64,000 nucleotides of DNA from NCBI GenBank assembly GCA_965215055.1, contig OZ244046.1:1302001-1366000 (forward strand), given 5' to 3'. This document shows, piece after piece, positions 53,750-62,415 of the stretch. Under the pieces are notes generated by a model. That model was given only the letters and a program-made list of their open reading frames with translations, was not told where the DNA came from and did no database searches. Position numbers and translations under genes: made by a program. This DNA is from G965215055 sp965215055 (GTDB lineage Bacteria; Pseudomonadota; Gammaproteobacteria; UBA4575). The first letter of the stretch is position 1; each line of letters opens with the position of its first letter.

Positions 53750-53866
53750 TGCTGAAAAACTGAAAACGCCCCATTTACATGAGGCGTTAAGGGTTAAGTC
53801 TTATAAAGACGTATCCTGCTAGAATTTTTGTTGTAAAAAACGAGCAGGTTCAGTTCAGATACAATA
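53750..53866 (-). ncRNA. Predicted tracrRNA of the CRISPR-Cas9 locus
   Basis: A 36-nt degenerate copy of the CRISPR repeat lies at 53830-53865 (28 of 36 identical). Read on the minus strand, its 3' part (TTTTTTACAAC) can pair with the 5' part of the minus-sense repeat (ATTGTAGATTGCGG) as lower stem, U-U bulge and upper stem. Downstream follow a small hairpin (GTCTT/AAGAC, 53798-53810) and a 10-bp terminator stem with GTAA loop (53765-53788) ending in TTTTCAGTTTTT. That order is anti-repeat, hairpin, terminator, the tracrRNA plan. Ends are approximate. Confidence 0.72.
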
Positions 53867-53897
53867 TGCAACCACACTAACACGACAGGGCAGATAA

Positions 53898-56729
53898 ATG
53901 CAAAACAAAAAACCCTACATTCTCGGATTGGACGTAGGCCCCAATTCCATAGGTTGGGCAGTGGTGGATTGTAAAAAAGTAAATAAAGGGATTTATGGCT
54001 ATGAACCGGTCTCCTTGCGCGCCCTGAATTCCCGCATTTTTCTGGACATGTTGGAGGCAAAGACCAAGGTGCCCAAGAACCAAAAACGACGTGAGGCACG
54101 CGGTGCGCGCAATCGTCGAGCCTACTACAAAAAGCGTCGCAAAGAACTTGTAGAAATACTCGTGGCACAGGGATTGTTGCCCAACGATTACCGGAAAAAC
54201 CCTGAAGAGATACTTAATGAAATTGACCTCAGATATGGCGAACGCAAAATCGGCAAAGACTGGGCCAAGACGTGGACTGTTGCTGAAAAGGCCCATTGTT
54301 CTCCATATGCCATGCGCAACTTTGCCCTGGAAGAAAAACTGCAACCGTATGAATTTGGACGATTACTACTTCACCTGCAACGCCGGCGTGGTTACTTCAG
54401 TAACCGGGGAGCAAAGTATATTGATCTCATAAAGTCATTATCTTTGGAAACACTGGAAGATGATGAAAATGCCATGAGTGCCGAAGAAAAAAAGGAAACG
54501 GGACCGGTATTGACGGCCATTAGTGAGTTGAGCAAAAAATTGAACGGGCGCACCCTCGGTCAATTCATCTGGCAAGAGTCGCAGAACGAAAAAATACCGC
54601 CTCAGCGTATTACGCTGTTCAGATTTCCGCAATCCAGGCAGCACAGGGGAGAAACTGTTACTGAACGATTGCAATTCCGTGCCCGGCGCGAAATGTATGA
54701 AGAAGAGTTTGATGCCATCCTGAAAAAACAAGGTGTCTTTCACAAGTTATCCGAAAAAACGGTTAAAGAAATAAGAGACAAGATCTTCCACCAGCGACCC
54801 CTGCAACTGCAAAAGAGCACGGTAGGCGACTGTAATATCTATCCGCATAAAAAACGCAGTGCCCTGATGCGGCTGGAATACCAGGAGTTTCGTACTTTGT
54901 GCGTAATCAATAATATAAAAATCGACGGAACATCATTAAATGCGGAGCAACGCCAGCAGCTTTTGGACTTGGCTGATAACCCGGATAAGCTAAATAAGTC
55001 GGGGCGCGTTTCCTGGAAGGACGTAGCCAAACATCTGGGAGTAGAAGCCAGGGACGTCAACTACAATGAGGGAGACGACTTGGTTGGAAACAGGACTGCC
55101 CGGGCGATAATTCATTCAATCGGTATCGAGAAATGGCAGGACTTGGGTGAGAAAAAGCAACAAGCCGAGCTGGTGGAAGACTTGCTTACGATACATGACA
55201 AAAAAGCCTTGTACGATAGATTGGTCAATCACTGGGAATTTGCCCCTTATCAATCCGGCAGTAATCCTGAACAAGCTGAACAAGGTGCTCTGGGCCTCGC
55301 AATGAATGAGCAACTGGAAATGGGTTACGGAAAACACAGTCTCAAGGCCGTCAATGAATTGTTACCACATTTGCGTAACGGTCTGGGTTACTCCGAGGCA
55401 GTGAAGGCGATAGGCAAAAGCGAGAGTATTACTAAAACCATCAAGGCGACGGAAGAAAATTATCTGCTGAGCGTTGCGGACGTTCCCAATATCGCCAACC
55501 CTGTTGTACAGAAGGCCTTGTATGAAATGCGCCGCGTGGTCAATGCCCTTATAAAACGCTATGGCAAGCCTGCCATTATCCGCATGGAAATGGCGCGGGA
55601 GATGAAATCCTCGAAAAAACACCGTAGTGAGATAGCAAGTCAACAAAAAGAAAACAGAAAAAGGAATGAGGAAGCGGAAAGGGAAATCCTGAAATGGAGT
55701 CAAAACCCCAACGTCAGCTTGGAGGAAACACGCACGGGGAGGCTCCGTGTCAGCATTAGTGATCGTACGAAGTACAAGATGTGGGATGAGCAGGATGAGA
55801 AATGTCCCTACTGCCAGCGTCATATCGGCTTTGATGAATTATTTTCCGGTGCAGCGGAGATAGAACATATCCTGCCGTATACCGGTTTCAGGCAAAATTA
55901 CATGAATACGGTTGTTAGTTGTCGTACTTGCAACCAAATAAAGGCGAAGCGTACTCCTTATGAAGCCTGGGGACATGATGCGGATCGCTGGCAACGCATA
56001 GAAAAGTTTGCCAAAGACAAGTACAAAGCCAAAAATTTGCGCCGCAAGCAACATAATATTCTCAAAAAAGAACATAAGCCGGAGAGTGAAGATGACTTCG
56101 TTGAACGGCAACTCAATGACACGCGCTACATTGCCACCGCCTCTAAAAAGATGCTGGAAAAATACGGTGTGCCGATTGGCGTGAACAATGGTGCGGCAAC
56201 CAGCAAATTGCGCAGGCAATTGGGACTGAACAATGTCTTACCAAGAGACCCTGGCTCTGGCGTATACACTGAGACAGGGGAGAAAATTGATACTAGGACA
56301 GGTGAAGTTCTGCTGTATGACGCGAAAAAAGCAGGAAAATCCCGGGAGGACCATCGCCATCATGCGGTAGACGCCTTTGTGGTCGCCATGACTAACCACA
56401 GAATGCTGAAAGCGATGGTAGAAGTACACAAGCAAGAACAGGACAACAAAGACCCGTCCCGCCAAAAGACCAAGGAAGACTGGATCAAAGAGAAGCGTTT
56501 GGTACTGCCTGACAGCTGGCAGGATGACGACAACCTCCATGACGTTCTAAAGAAGAAACTGAACACCACTGTAGTATCGCACATGACCAAGCGCAAAGTC
56601 TGGGGCGCGCTGCATGAAGAAACACGCTATGGAAAATCGCACTTTGAACTGCGTTTGAATATAGAGGGTATGAAGCCAAGTATTCTGAAAAAGGTGAAAG
56701 AAATTGCAGAAGCCGATGTAGACAGATGA
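53898..56729 (+). CDS. cas9: Cas9, N-terminal 943 residues with both nuclease domains (type II-C-like)
   Basis: RNA-guided DNA endonuclease. RuvC-I LGLDVGPNSIGWAVVD (D12), an arginine-rich bridge helix (KNQKRREARGARNRRAYYKKRR), REC lobe, RuvC-II IIRMEMAREMK (E564), HNH EIEHILPY (H657) flanked by CPYC and CRTC zinc-binding pairs, and RuvC-III DHRHHAVDAF (H822, D825). AGGG precedes ATG 53898. The frame ends at a TGA (56727-56729) before the PAM-interacting domain; the rest continues in other frames. Restored, the protein would have 1236 residues. Confidence 0.92.
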   Translation: MQNKKPYILGLDVGPNSIGWAVVDCKKVNKGIYGYEPVSLRALNSRIFLDMLEAKTKVPKNQKRREARGARNRRAYYKKRRKELVEILVAQGLLPNDYRKNPEEILNEIDLRYGERKIGKDWAKTWTVAEKAHCSPYAMRNFALEEKLQPYEFGRLLLHLQRRRGYFSNRGAKYIDLIKSLSLETLEDDENAMSAEEKKETGPVLTAISELSKKLNGRTLGQFIWQESQNEKIPPQRITLFRFPQSRQHRGETVTERLQFRARREMYEEEFDAILKKQGVFHKLSEKTVKEIRDKIFHQRPLQLQKSTVGDCNIYPHKKRSALMRLEYQEFRTLCVINNIKIDGTSLNAEQRQQLLDLADNPDKLNKSGRVSWKDVAKHLGVEARDVNYNEGDDLVGNRTARAIIHSIGIEKWQDLGEKKQQAELVEDLLTIHDKKALYDRLVNHWEFAPYQSGSNPEQAEQGALGLAMNEQLEMGYGKHSLKAVNELLPHLRNGLGYSEAVKAIGKSESITKTIKATEENYLLSVADVPNIANPVVQKALYEMRRVVNALIKRYGKPAIIRMEMAREMKSSKKHRSEIASQQKENRKRNEEAEREILKWSQNPNVSLEETRTGRLRVSISDRTKYKMWDEQDEKCPYCQRHIGFDELFSGAAEIEHILPYTGFRQNYMNTVVSCRTCNQIKAKRTPYEAWGHDADRWQRIEKFAKDKYKAKNLRRKQHNILKKEHKPESEDDFVERQLNDTRYIATASKKMLEKYGVPIGVNNGAATSKLRRQLGLNNVLPRDPGSGVYTETGEKIDTRTGEVLLYDAKKAGKSREDHRHHAVDAFVVAMTNHRMLKAMVEVHKQEQDNKDPSRQKTKEDWIKEKRLVLPDSWQDDDNLHDVLKKKLNTTVVSHMTKRKVWGALHEETRYGKSHFELRLNIEGMKPSILKKVKEIAEADVDR

Positions 56730-57610
56730 TGCAAGCTGGATTGCAGATGAGGATTTGCGCTCTGTTTTACTGGAATGGGCAGTAAAGACACAAAAGCTAA
56801 AATCTGCCGACCGTACTCTGCCCAAGTGCAAAGGAAAAGAGTTTAAAGAATTCGTTTATCGAGAGCCTTGCATAGTTTTCCGTAAAGAGTTATCCGGCGA
56901 GCAGTTATCCAAACTTGAAAAGGACTGGAAACCGGGCAAGGACACGTGGATTGCCGAAAGATCTATTCATAACGCCCTTTTTCAATGGCTGGAAACACAT
57001 AATCTTGTCGATAAAAAGGCTAAAGATATTGAAGCCGTGCTAAGTGAAACACCACCGAAGGTGCTTAATAAAAGGGGCGAATCCGGTGAAATTATTCGGC
57101 GGGTGCGCGTTGCCAGGTCCATGACGGACTCCTATCTCGAAATAGCGAATTCGTATGTCCAGCCCGGCAACAATCACCATTTTGTCCTTTTTCATAATGG
57201 TAAGGAAGGCAAGGAAAGAAGAAAGACGACTCACAATGGTAACGATGCTGGAGGCGGCAAAACGTGCCAGTGCCAAGAAGCCGGTCGTTGCTAAAGAGCC
57301 GCCACAAGAATGGGAGGGGGAATGGCACTACGAGTTGGATATATGTGTCAACGATATGGTGCGTTGGGAAGATATGAGCATTTTTGAGAATGAGGAGAAA
57401 TTTGCGCCTGAACATGGAGAAACTCCGTATTTCAGGGTGCAAAAGATGTGTGGGGTTGAGGATAGGAATAAAATTGATCTCTCCCTACGTCATCACAGCA
57501 TCTCTGGAACTGGTTCCAAATGGGGAAAGTGGCGTATTAGCTCACTAGCCAGGATAAATCTTACGAGGGTGCAGGTTGGTAATCTAGGTTTATTGCCGAA
57601 TGATTCGTAG
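56722..57610 (+). pseudogene. cas9: Cas9 C-terminal (PAM-interacting) part in two shifted frames
   Basis: The frame from 56722 to about 57220 reads DDASWIADEDLRSVLLEWA ... YVQPGNNHHFVLFHNGKEG, the type II-C C-terminal pattern. A second shift near 57211-57230 (an A/G-rich stretch) leads into ERRLTMVTMLEAAKRASAKKP ... CVNDMV ... YFRVQKM ... RISSLARINL, again Cas9-like, ending at TAG 57608-57610 over the cas1 start. Two single-base insertions explain both shifts, since 3713 bp minus 2 is divisible by three. Decay, sequencing error or recoding cannot be told apart here. Confidence 0.82.
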
Positions 57611-58487
57611 AACGATTGAGATTTCCTCGGCGGCGTATCTTCGGGTTAAGCTAAATCAATTAGTCATTCGAAATGACGAAGGCGAGCACAGCGTACCTTT
57701 TGAGGACATTGGCTTTCTGATCCTCGACAATCCGCAGATTACATGCAGCCAAAGCGTGTTTCGCCACTGTGCCGAGCAAAACGTCGCCCTTGTTATTACC
57801 GACGAAAAACATTTGCCAAGCTCCCTGCTCCTGCCGCTCGACGCTCACAGCACCCAGGGCAAGATTATGCGTATGCAGGCGTCCATACCGGAACAGGTAC
57901 AGCATATTATCTGGCAACAAATCATTCGAGCGAAAATCAGCATGCAAGTCGCAGCATTAAATGCGGTACATGGAATGAAAAGTGCCCGACTGGAACGACT
58001 GGCAAAAACAGTGCAGCCGAATGATGACGGTAATCATGAAGCACAAGCATCCCGTATTTATTTCAAGTCTCTTTTCGGTGAAGAATTCAAGCGTGATCAG
58101 AATAGCCTGAATGACATTAATATCCTGCTGAACTATGGCTACAGCCTCATTCGTACTGCCTGCTCCCGTGCGCTCATGGGAGCGGGCTTGCACCCTGCTT
58201 TCGGCATACATCATCACAACCAGTACAATGTCTTTTGTCTGGCGGACGATGTAATGGAACCTTTGCGGCCGCTGGTGGATAGACGTGTTGCAGAACTGTC
58301 GCAAGCCGCGACATTCAGCGGGTTAAATCGAGACACGAAGAATGATTTATTGGCGATACTCAGTGCCCCTGTCTTGATAAAGAAACGTGAGTTCCCTCTG
58401 ATGAGTGCACTGGCCACGTATTGTTCCAGTTTGCGCAAAGTGCTGGAAACACATAAAGGCAAGCTCAATGTTCCAGCTATGGTATGA
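57600..58487 (+). CDS. cas1: CRISPR-associated endonuclease Cas1 (type II)
   Basis: Spacer integrase, 295 residues. Metal-binding residues appear as E147 (in NHEAQASRIYFKSLFG), histidines 204-206 (GIHHHNQYN) and D216-D217 (CLADDVMEPLRPLVD). Start overlaps the end of the cas9 remnant by 11 bp and its stop overlaps cas2 by ATGA. Intact. Confidence 0.95.
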   Translation: MIRRTIEISSAAYLRVKLNQLVIRNDEGEHSVPFEDIGFLILDNPQITCSQSVFRHCAEQNVALVITDEKHLPSSLLLPLDAHSTQGKIMRMQASIPEQVQHIIWQQIIRAKISMQVAALNAVHGMKSARLERLAKTVQPNDDGNHEAQASRIYFKSLFGEEFKRDQNSLNDINILLNYGYSLIRTACSRALMGAGLHPAFGIHHHNQYNVFCLADDVMEPLRPLVDRRVAELSQAATFSGLNRDTKNDLLAILSAPVLIKKREFPLMSALATYCSSLRKVLETHKGKLNVPAMV

Positions 58488-58831
58488 CGGGCAGTAAAAG
58501 TATTATTTTTGGAGGGTTTCGCAGTTTGTGGGCAATGGTTCTTTTTGACTTACCGACCGAGACCAAATCCGATCGCTATCAATACACCAGATTTCGTAAT
58601 AAGCTGATCGCAGACGGCTTTGTAATGTTACAATACTCAGTCTACACGCGGCATTGCGCCAGTGATGAAAATGCCGAAGTACACTGCGAAAGGATAAAGA
58701 AAATACTCCCCCCGAAGGGGGAAGTACGTATATTGAAAGTAACCGAGAAGCAATTTGAACGAATGCATGTCTACCATGGCTCAAAACGCATCCCGACTGA
58801 ACAAGCGCCAAAACAATTGTCCATATTCTGA
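58484..58831 (+). CDS. cas2: CRISPR-associated Cas2
   Basis: Small partner of Cas1 in spacer integration, 115 residues. AMVLFDLPTETKSDRYQYTRFRNKLIADGF and QYSVYTRHC are the Cas2 beta-alpha-beta motifs. ATG 58484 overlaps the cas1 stop; an internal ATG at WAM is possible. Ends 35 bp before the first repeat. Confidence 0.93.
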   Translation: MTGSKSIIFGGFRSLWAMVLFDLPTETKSDRYQYTRFRNKLIADGFVMLQYSVYTRHCASDENAEVHCERIKKILPPKGEVRILKVTEKQFERMHVYHGSKRIPTEQAPKQLSIF

Positions 58832-58866
58832 AATTCCCTTTCGTATCAGTTGCTTATGCAGGTTCG

Positions 58867-59644
58867 ATTGTATCTGAACTGAACCCGACCGCAATCTACA
58901 AATCTACACTAGGTGTATAGTATTGTATCTGAACTGAACCCGACCGCAATCTACAATTTATGATGGTGTGGTTGTATCTGAACTGAACCCGCGCAATCTA
59001 CCATCGCAGCCGGAACATGCATTGTATCTGAACTGAACCCGACCGCAATCTACAATAACTTTACCATCGTTTATTGCGAATCGAACGCCGGATCGATTGT
59101 ATCTGAACTGAACCCGACCGCAATCTACAATACTTGAACCCGATGGACGCACCGGGTTGGTATTGTATCTGAACTGAACCCGACCGCAATCTACAATGCC
59201 AACGGGGCTATCGCCTTCATAGCGGCCATCATTGTATCTGAACTGAACCCGACCGCAATCTACAACTCTCAATTCAATATAAAAGAGGTAAATTATTGTA
59301 TCTGAACTGAACCCGACCGCAATCTACAAGAAATAATCGAAGCCACGATTGTATCTGAACTGAACCCGACCGCAATCTACAATTTTTTTCATAAAGCAGC
59401 GGTAGCTTTATTGTATCTGAACTGAACCCGACCGCAATCTACAATGGTAACAGATCCTGCAATGCAACCCGTTAACATTGTATCTGAACTGAACCCGACC
59501 GCAATCTACAATTGGATCATGGACGATCCGCGTGCCTCTTAGATTGTATCTGAACTGAACCCGACCGCAATCTACAATAAAATGCGGTCAATGATAATAC
59601 ATTCGATAATTGTATCTGAACTGAACCCGACCGCAATCTACAAT
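58867..59644 (-). CRISPR. CRISPR array, 13 repeats and 12 spacers, probably transcribed on the minus strand
   Basis: 36-nt repeat beginning ATTGTATCTGAACTG and ending CGCAATCTACAAT on the plus strand. Spacers from cas2 outward are 19, 13, 16, 39, 30, 33, 28, 17, 26, 31, 30 and 30 nt. Repeat 3 (58971-59004) has a 2-nt deletion and a changed end, and the last base varies in repeats 1, 7 and 8. In minus sense the repeat starts ATTGTAGATTGCGG, like type II-C repeats that pair with tracrRNA. Damaged repeats near cas2 then mark the old trailer end, with the leader toward dapF. Confidence 0.95.
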
Positions 59645-59654
59645 TAGAACCTGC

Positions 59655-59678
59655 GGGGGGGGGGGGGGGGGGGGGGGG
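59655..59678. repeat. Run of 24 consecutive G
   Basis: An uninterrupted 24-G tract starts 10 bp beyond the last repeat, in the place where a leader would be if the array is read on the minus strand. It also lies about 137 bp before dapF. It may be a slippage-prone switch or a sequencing artefact. Confidence 0.9.
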
Positions 59679-59744
59679 CTTGATTACATGCATCGGTTTG
59701 GTGCTAGCATCGCATTCCGTATTCTTCCGCATTTTTTCGTGTAT

Positions 59745-59753
59745 TGATATAAT
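59745..59753 (+). promoter_or_regulatory. Extended -10 promoter for dapF
   Basis: TGATATAAT is a perfect extended -10 (TGn plus TATAAT), 62 bp before the dapF start. No good -35 is seen, which an extended -10 can compensate. It would let dapF be expressed despite separation from lysA by the CRISPR locus. Confidence 0.6.
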
Positions 59754-59815
59754 CGACAAGGTGTTGATTTTTTCTCTGCCATACAGCATTGGCTTTTCAC
59801 GAACTTACAGTTGTT

Positions 59816-60646
59816 ATGCAATTACGATTTGCGAAAATGCACGGGTTAGGTAATGATTTCGTTGTTTTTGACGCGGTTAACCAGGACGTGCATCTTTCCG
59901 ATGAGCAGTTACGCTGGATTTCGGACCGAAGGTTAGGCGTAGGCTGCGATCAGATTTTGGTTATCAGGCCTGCTGACGATAGAGATAGCGACTTTGGTTA
60001 TCAAATCTACAACAGTAATGGAATGGAAGTTGAGCAGTGCGGAAATGGCGCACGTTGCGTTGGCAAGTTCCTGGCATCCAATGGATTAACCAGCAAGAAT
60101 CCAATCAGTATAAAAACGATTAGTGGCGTGTACCGCATTTATCTCAGGGAAGATGATCTCGTCACTGTTGATATGGGCGTGCCCGTTTTTGATCCGAAAG
60201 AGGTCCCGTTTACGGCTGCGAAGGCTGAGCCAAGCTACGAACTTGAGGTTGAAGGTCAGCAGCTTGAAGTAGGCGTAGTCTCCATGGGCAACCCTCATGC
60301 AGTCGTTCAAGTTGATAACATAGATGATGCGCCCGTTACCACGTTAGGCCCTAAAATAGAGACACACTCACGGTTTCCAGACAAAACCAACGTTGGTTTT
60401 ATGCAGGTGCTTGATGCACAATACGTTGCCTTGCGCGTGTTCGAGCGCGATGTGGGTGAAACCCGTGCATGCGGTACTGGCGCGTGTGCCGCAGTCGTAG
60501 TGGGGCAGGTACAGAACCAACTCGATACGCGGGTGACGGTGCAGTTGCCTGGCGGTAATTTGCAAATCGAGTGTCAAAATCCAGATGAGCCGGTATTGAT
60601 GACCGGTCCCGCACAGTTAAGTTTTGAAGGGAGCCTGACGTTATGA
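59816..60646 (+). CDS. dapF: Diaminopimelate epimerase
   Basis: Interconverts LL- and meso-diaminopimelate. About 276 residues: KMHGLGNDFVVFDA, first catalytic cysteine in EQCGNGARC, second in RACGTGACA. ATG 59816 (MQLRFAKMHG) matches the family start; an earlier frame opening at 59789 adds nine residues. Overlaps the DUF484 gene by 4 bp. Confidence 0.96.
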   Translation: MQLRFAKMHGLGNDFVVFDAVNQDVHLSDEQLRWISDRRLGVGCDQILVIRPADDRDSDFGYQIYNSNGMEVEQCGNGARCVGKFLASNGLTSKNPISIKTISGVYRIYLREDDLVTVDMGVPVFDPKEVPFTAAKAEPSYELEVEGQQLEVGVVSMGNPHAVVQVDNIDDAPVTTLGPKIETHSRFPDKTNVGFMQVLDAQYVALRVFERDVGETRACGTGACAAVVVGQVQNQLDTRVTVQLPGGNLQIECQNPDEPVLMTGPAQLSFEGSLTL

Positions 60647-61374
60647 GCACACAGACAAAACCGGATGCCAAAATAGGCGATGAAGTCACGCCGTCCAAAC
60701 CTGAACTTGCCCATGAGGATGTCGCAGATTATTTGCGTGCCCATAGCGACTTCTTTACACGTTACCCTGAGTTGGTAGAGACGCTAACCATTCCACACGA
60801 GACGGGCAAAGCTGTTTCGTTACTGGAGCGTCAAGTGGAGCTACTGCGTAATAGAAACAAGGAACTGGATCACAAGCTGCACCAACTTATTGCGGTGGCC
60901 AAGGAAAATGAAAAGGTAAGTCACAGGCTGCACGCGTTGGCGTTGGACGTCATTTCAGCCGACAGGTTTGATGAATCGATACACGTTATTCGAAGGTTAT
61001 TGCATACGGATTTCCCCGACACCAAAATGATTGTCAGATTATTTGATGTCCTGCCTGATGTGGACGTGGAGGATTGCGAACACATGAAAACTGCTTTGTT
61101 GAAAAGCAAATTGGTGCGTGACCTGTTTTCAAATCGTCGCCATGGGGTGGCGTTTCTTACCAAGCGCCAGATCGAAAGCGTATTTGCACAGGAAGAAGGG
61201 AAAAAACCAATTTGTTCGGCCGTAGCATTGGCCTTAAAGAGAAAACAACGTCTCGGCGTGTTATTTTTGGGCAGTGAGGATGCAGACCGGTTTCAGAGTG
61301 GTATGGGGGTATTATTTCTGGGTAACCTGGGCGAAATCATCAGTGCACAGCTACAGAAATTTATAACCGGTTAG
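60643..61374 (+). CDS. DUF484 family protein
   Basis: 243 residues, cytoplasmic. VADYLRAHSDFFTRYPELVETLTIPHETGKAVSLLERQVELLR is the DUF484 N-terminal signature, with coiled coil at about 65-100 and a GAF-like C-terminal domain (LGVLFLGSEDADRF). Normally lies between dapF and xerC, as here. Role unknown. Confidence 0.9.
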   Translation: MSTQTKPDAKIGDEVTPSKPELAHEDVADYLRAHSDFFTRYPELVETLTIPHETGKAVSLLERQVELLRNRNKELDHKLHQLIAVAKENEKVSHRLHALALDVISADRFDESIHVIRRLLHTDFPDTKMIVRLFDVLPDVDVEDCEHMKTALLKSKLVRDLFSNRRHGVAFLTKRQIESVFAQEEGKKPICSAVALALKRKQRLGVLFLGSEDADRFQSGMGVLFLGNLGEIISAQLQKFITG

Positions 61375-61457
61375 CCCCTATCGCGTACACTACCCGTACT
61401 TTCCATCTTTCAACAGGCCTGCCAATGCAGTTCGTACAGATATTTTGAGATATACTT

Positions 61458-62405
61458 ATGGTGACAGTTGCCAATCCGGCAAGCGCTCAGGAGCTCGTTC
61501 ATCGGTACTTGCGTTATCTTCGTGATGAACGCAGGTATTCCACTGCTACCATTGAAAATTACCAGCGCGACATTCGCCAGTTTATACAATTTACAAATAT
61601 TGCCAGTGTAACGGATTGCTGCGCGGTTGATAGTTTGCAGGTACGCGGCTTTGCCGGTTGGCGCCGTCGTCAAGGTGTTTCAGCACGCAGTTTACAACGC
61701 TCGCTTAGTGCTATCAGGGGTTTTTACAAATTCCTGCAACGTGAACGGCTGGTTGAAAATAATCCCGTCGCAGACGTGCGCGCGCCGGGCACAGAGAAGA
61801 AACTTCCTCATCTGCTTGATGTGGATGAAGTCGACAGACTTCTCACGGAGAGCTCACAAGACCCGCTTAAGCTGCGTGACCGTGCCATGATGGAAATGAT
61901 GTACTCATCCGGTTTGCGACTTGCCGAGTTGGTCAGGCTCAATGTCAGTGACATTGATTTATCTCAAGGACAGGTGCAAGTGGTAGGAAAGGGTAGTAAG
62001 ACTCGTTATCTGCCGGTAGGCACCATCGCGTGCAAGGTACTTAAATGCTGGCTGAATGTGCGCTCCAGTATTGCCGCCGGAGACGAATCGGCCGTGTTCG
62101 TAGGCAATCGTGGTAAGCGATTATCCCCTCGTGCGGTGCAGCAACGTATGGCACAACTGGGTAGAGAACAGGGCTTGGGAAAGCACGTGCATCCGCATAT
62201 GTTGCGACATTCTTTTGCAAGCCACTTGCTGGAATCCAGCGGTGATCTCCGTGCGGTGCAGGAAATGTTGGGACACGCCGATATCAGCACTACACAGATC
62301 TATACTCACTTGGATTTTCAGCATCTTGCGCAAGTCTATGACCGTGCCCATCCACGTGCTAAAAAATCCCGCCGGACTGAAAAATCGACGTCTCAGGACG
62401 AATAA
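61458..62405 (+). CDS. xerC: Tyrosine recombinase XerC
   Basis: Resolves chromosome dimers at dif together with XerD. 315 residues: SAM-like N-terminal domain, then catalytic R in SSGLRLAELVRL, K in VVGKGSKTRYLP, HMLRHSFASHLLESSG, LGHADISTTQIYTHLDF with the tyrosine. It follows the conserved dapF-DUF484 context, so it is the housekeeping Xer rather than a phage integrase. Confidence 0.94.
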   Translation: MVTVANPASAQELVHRYLRYLRDERRYSTATIENYQRDIRQFIQFTNIASVTDCCAVDSLQVRGFAGWRRRQGVSARSLQRSLSAIRGFYKFLQRERLVENNPVADVRAPGTEKKLPHLLDVDEVDRLLTESSQDPLKLRDRAMMEMMYSSGLRLAELVRLNVSDIDLSQGQVQVVGKGSKTRYLPVGTIACKVLKCWLNVRSSIAAGDESAVFVGNRGKRLSPRAVQQRMAQLGREQGLGKHVHPHMLRHSFASHLLESSGDLRAVQEMLGHADISTTQIYTHLDFQHLAQVYDRAHPRAKKSRRTEKSTSQDE

Positions 62406-62415
62406 ACTGCAATCC

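Noticed and set aside
53830..53960. Plus-strand tracrRNA reading into cas9
   Set aside because: Pairing with a plus-sense repeat is good, but no hairpins or terminator follow and it would overlap the cas9 coding region. The minus-strand model explains more.
58958..59272. 104-residue minus-strand open frame across the array
   Set aside because: It is a translation of CRISPR repeats (repeating VDCGRVQFRYN units) and not a gene.
59517..59789. 90-residue minus-strand frame with a proline run
   Set aside because: The prolines come from the G tract and the rest from repeats.
61458..62405. XerC as integrase of the CRISPR island
   Set aside because: It sits in its normal housekeeping context after dapF-DUF484 and matches XerC, not a phage or island integrase.
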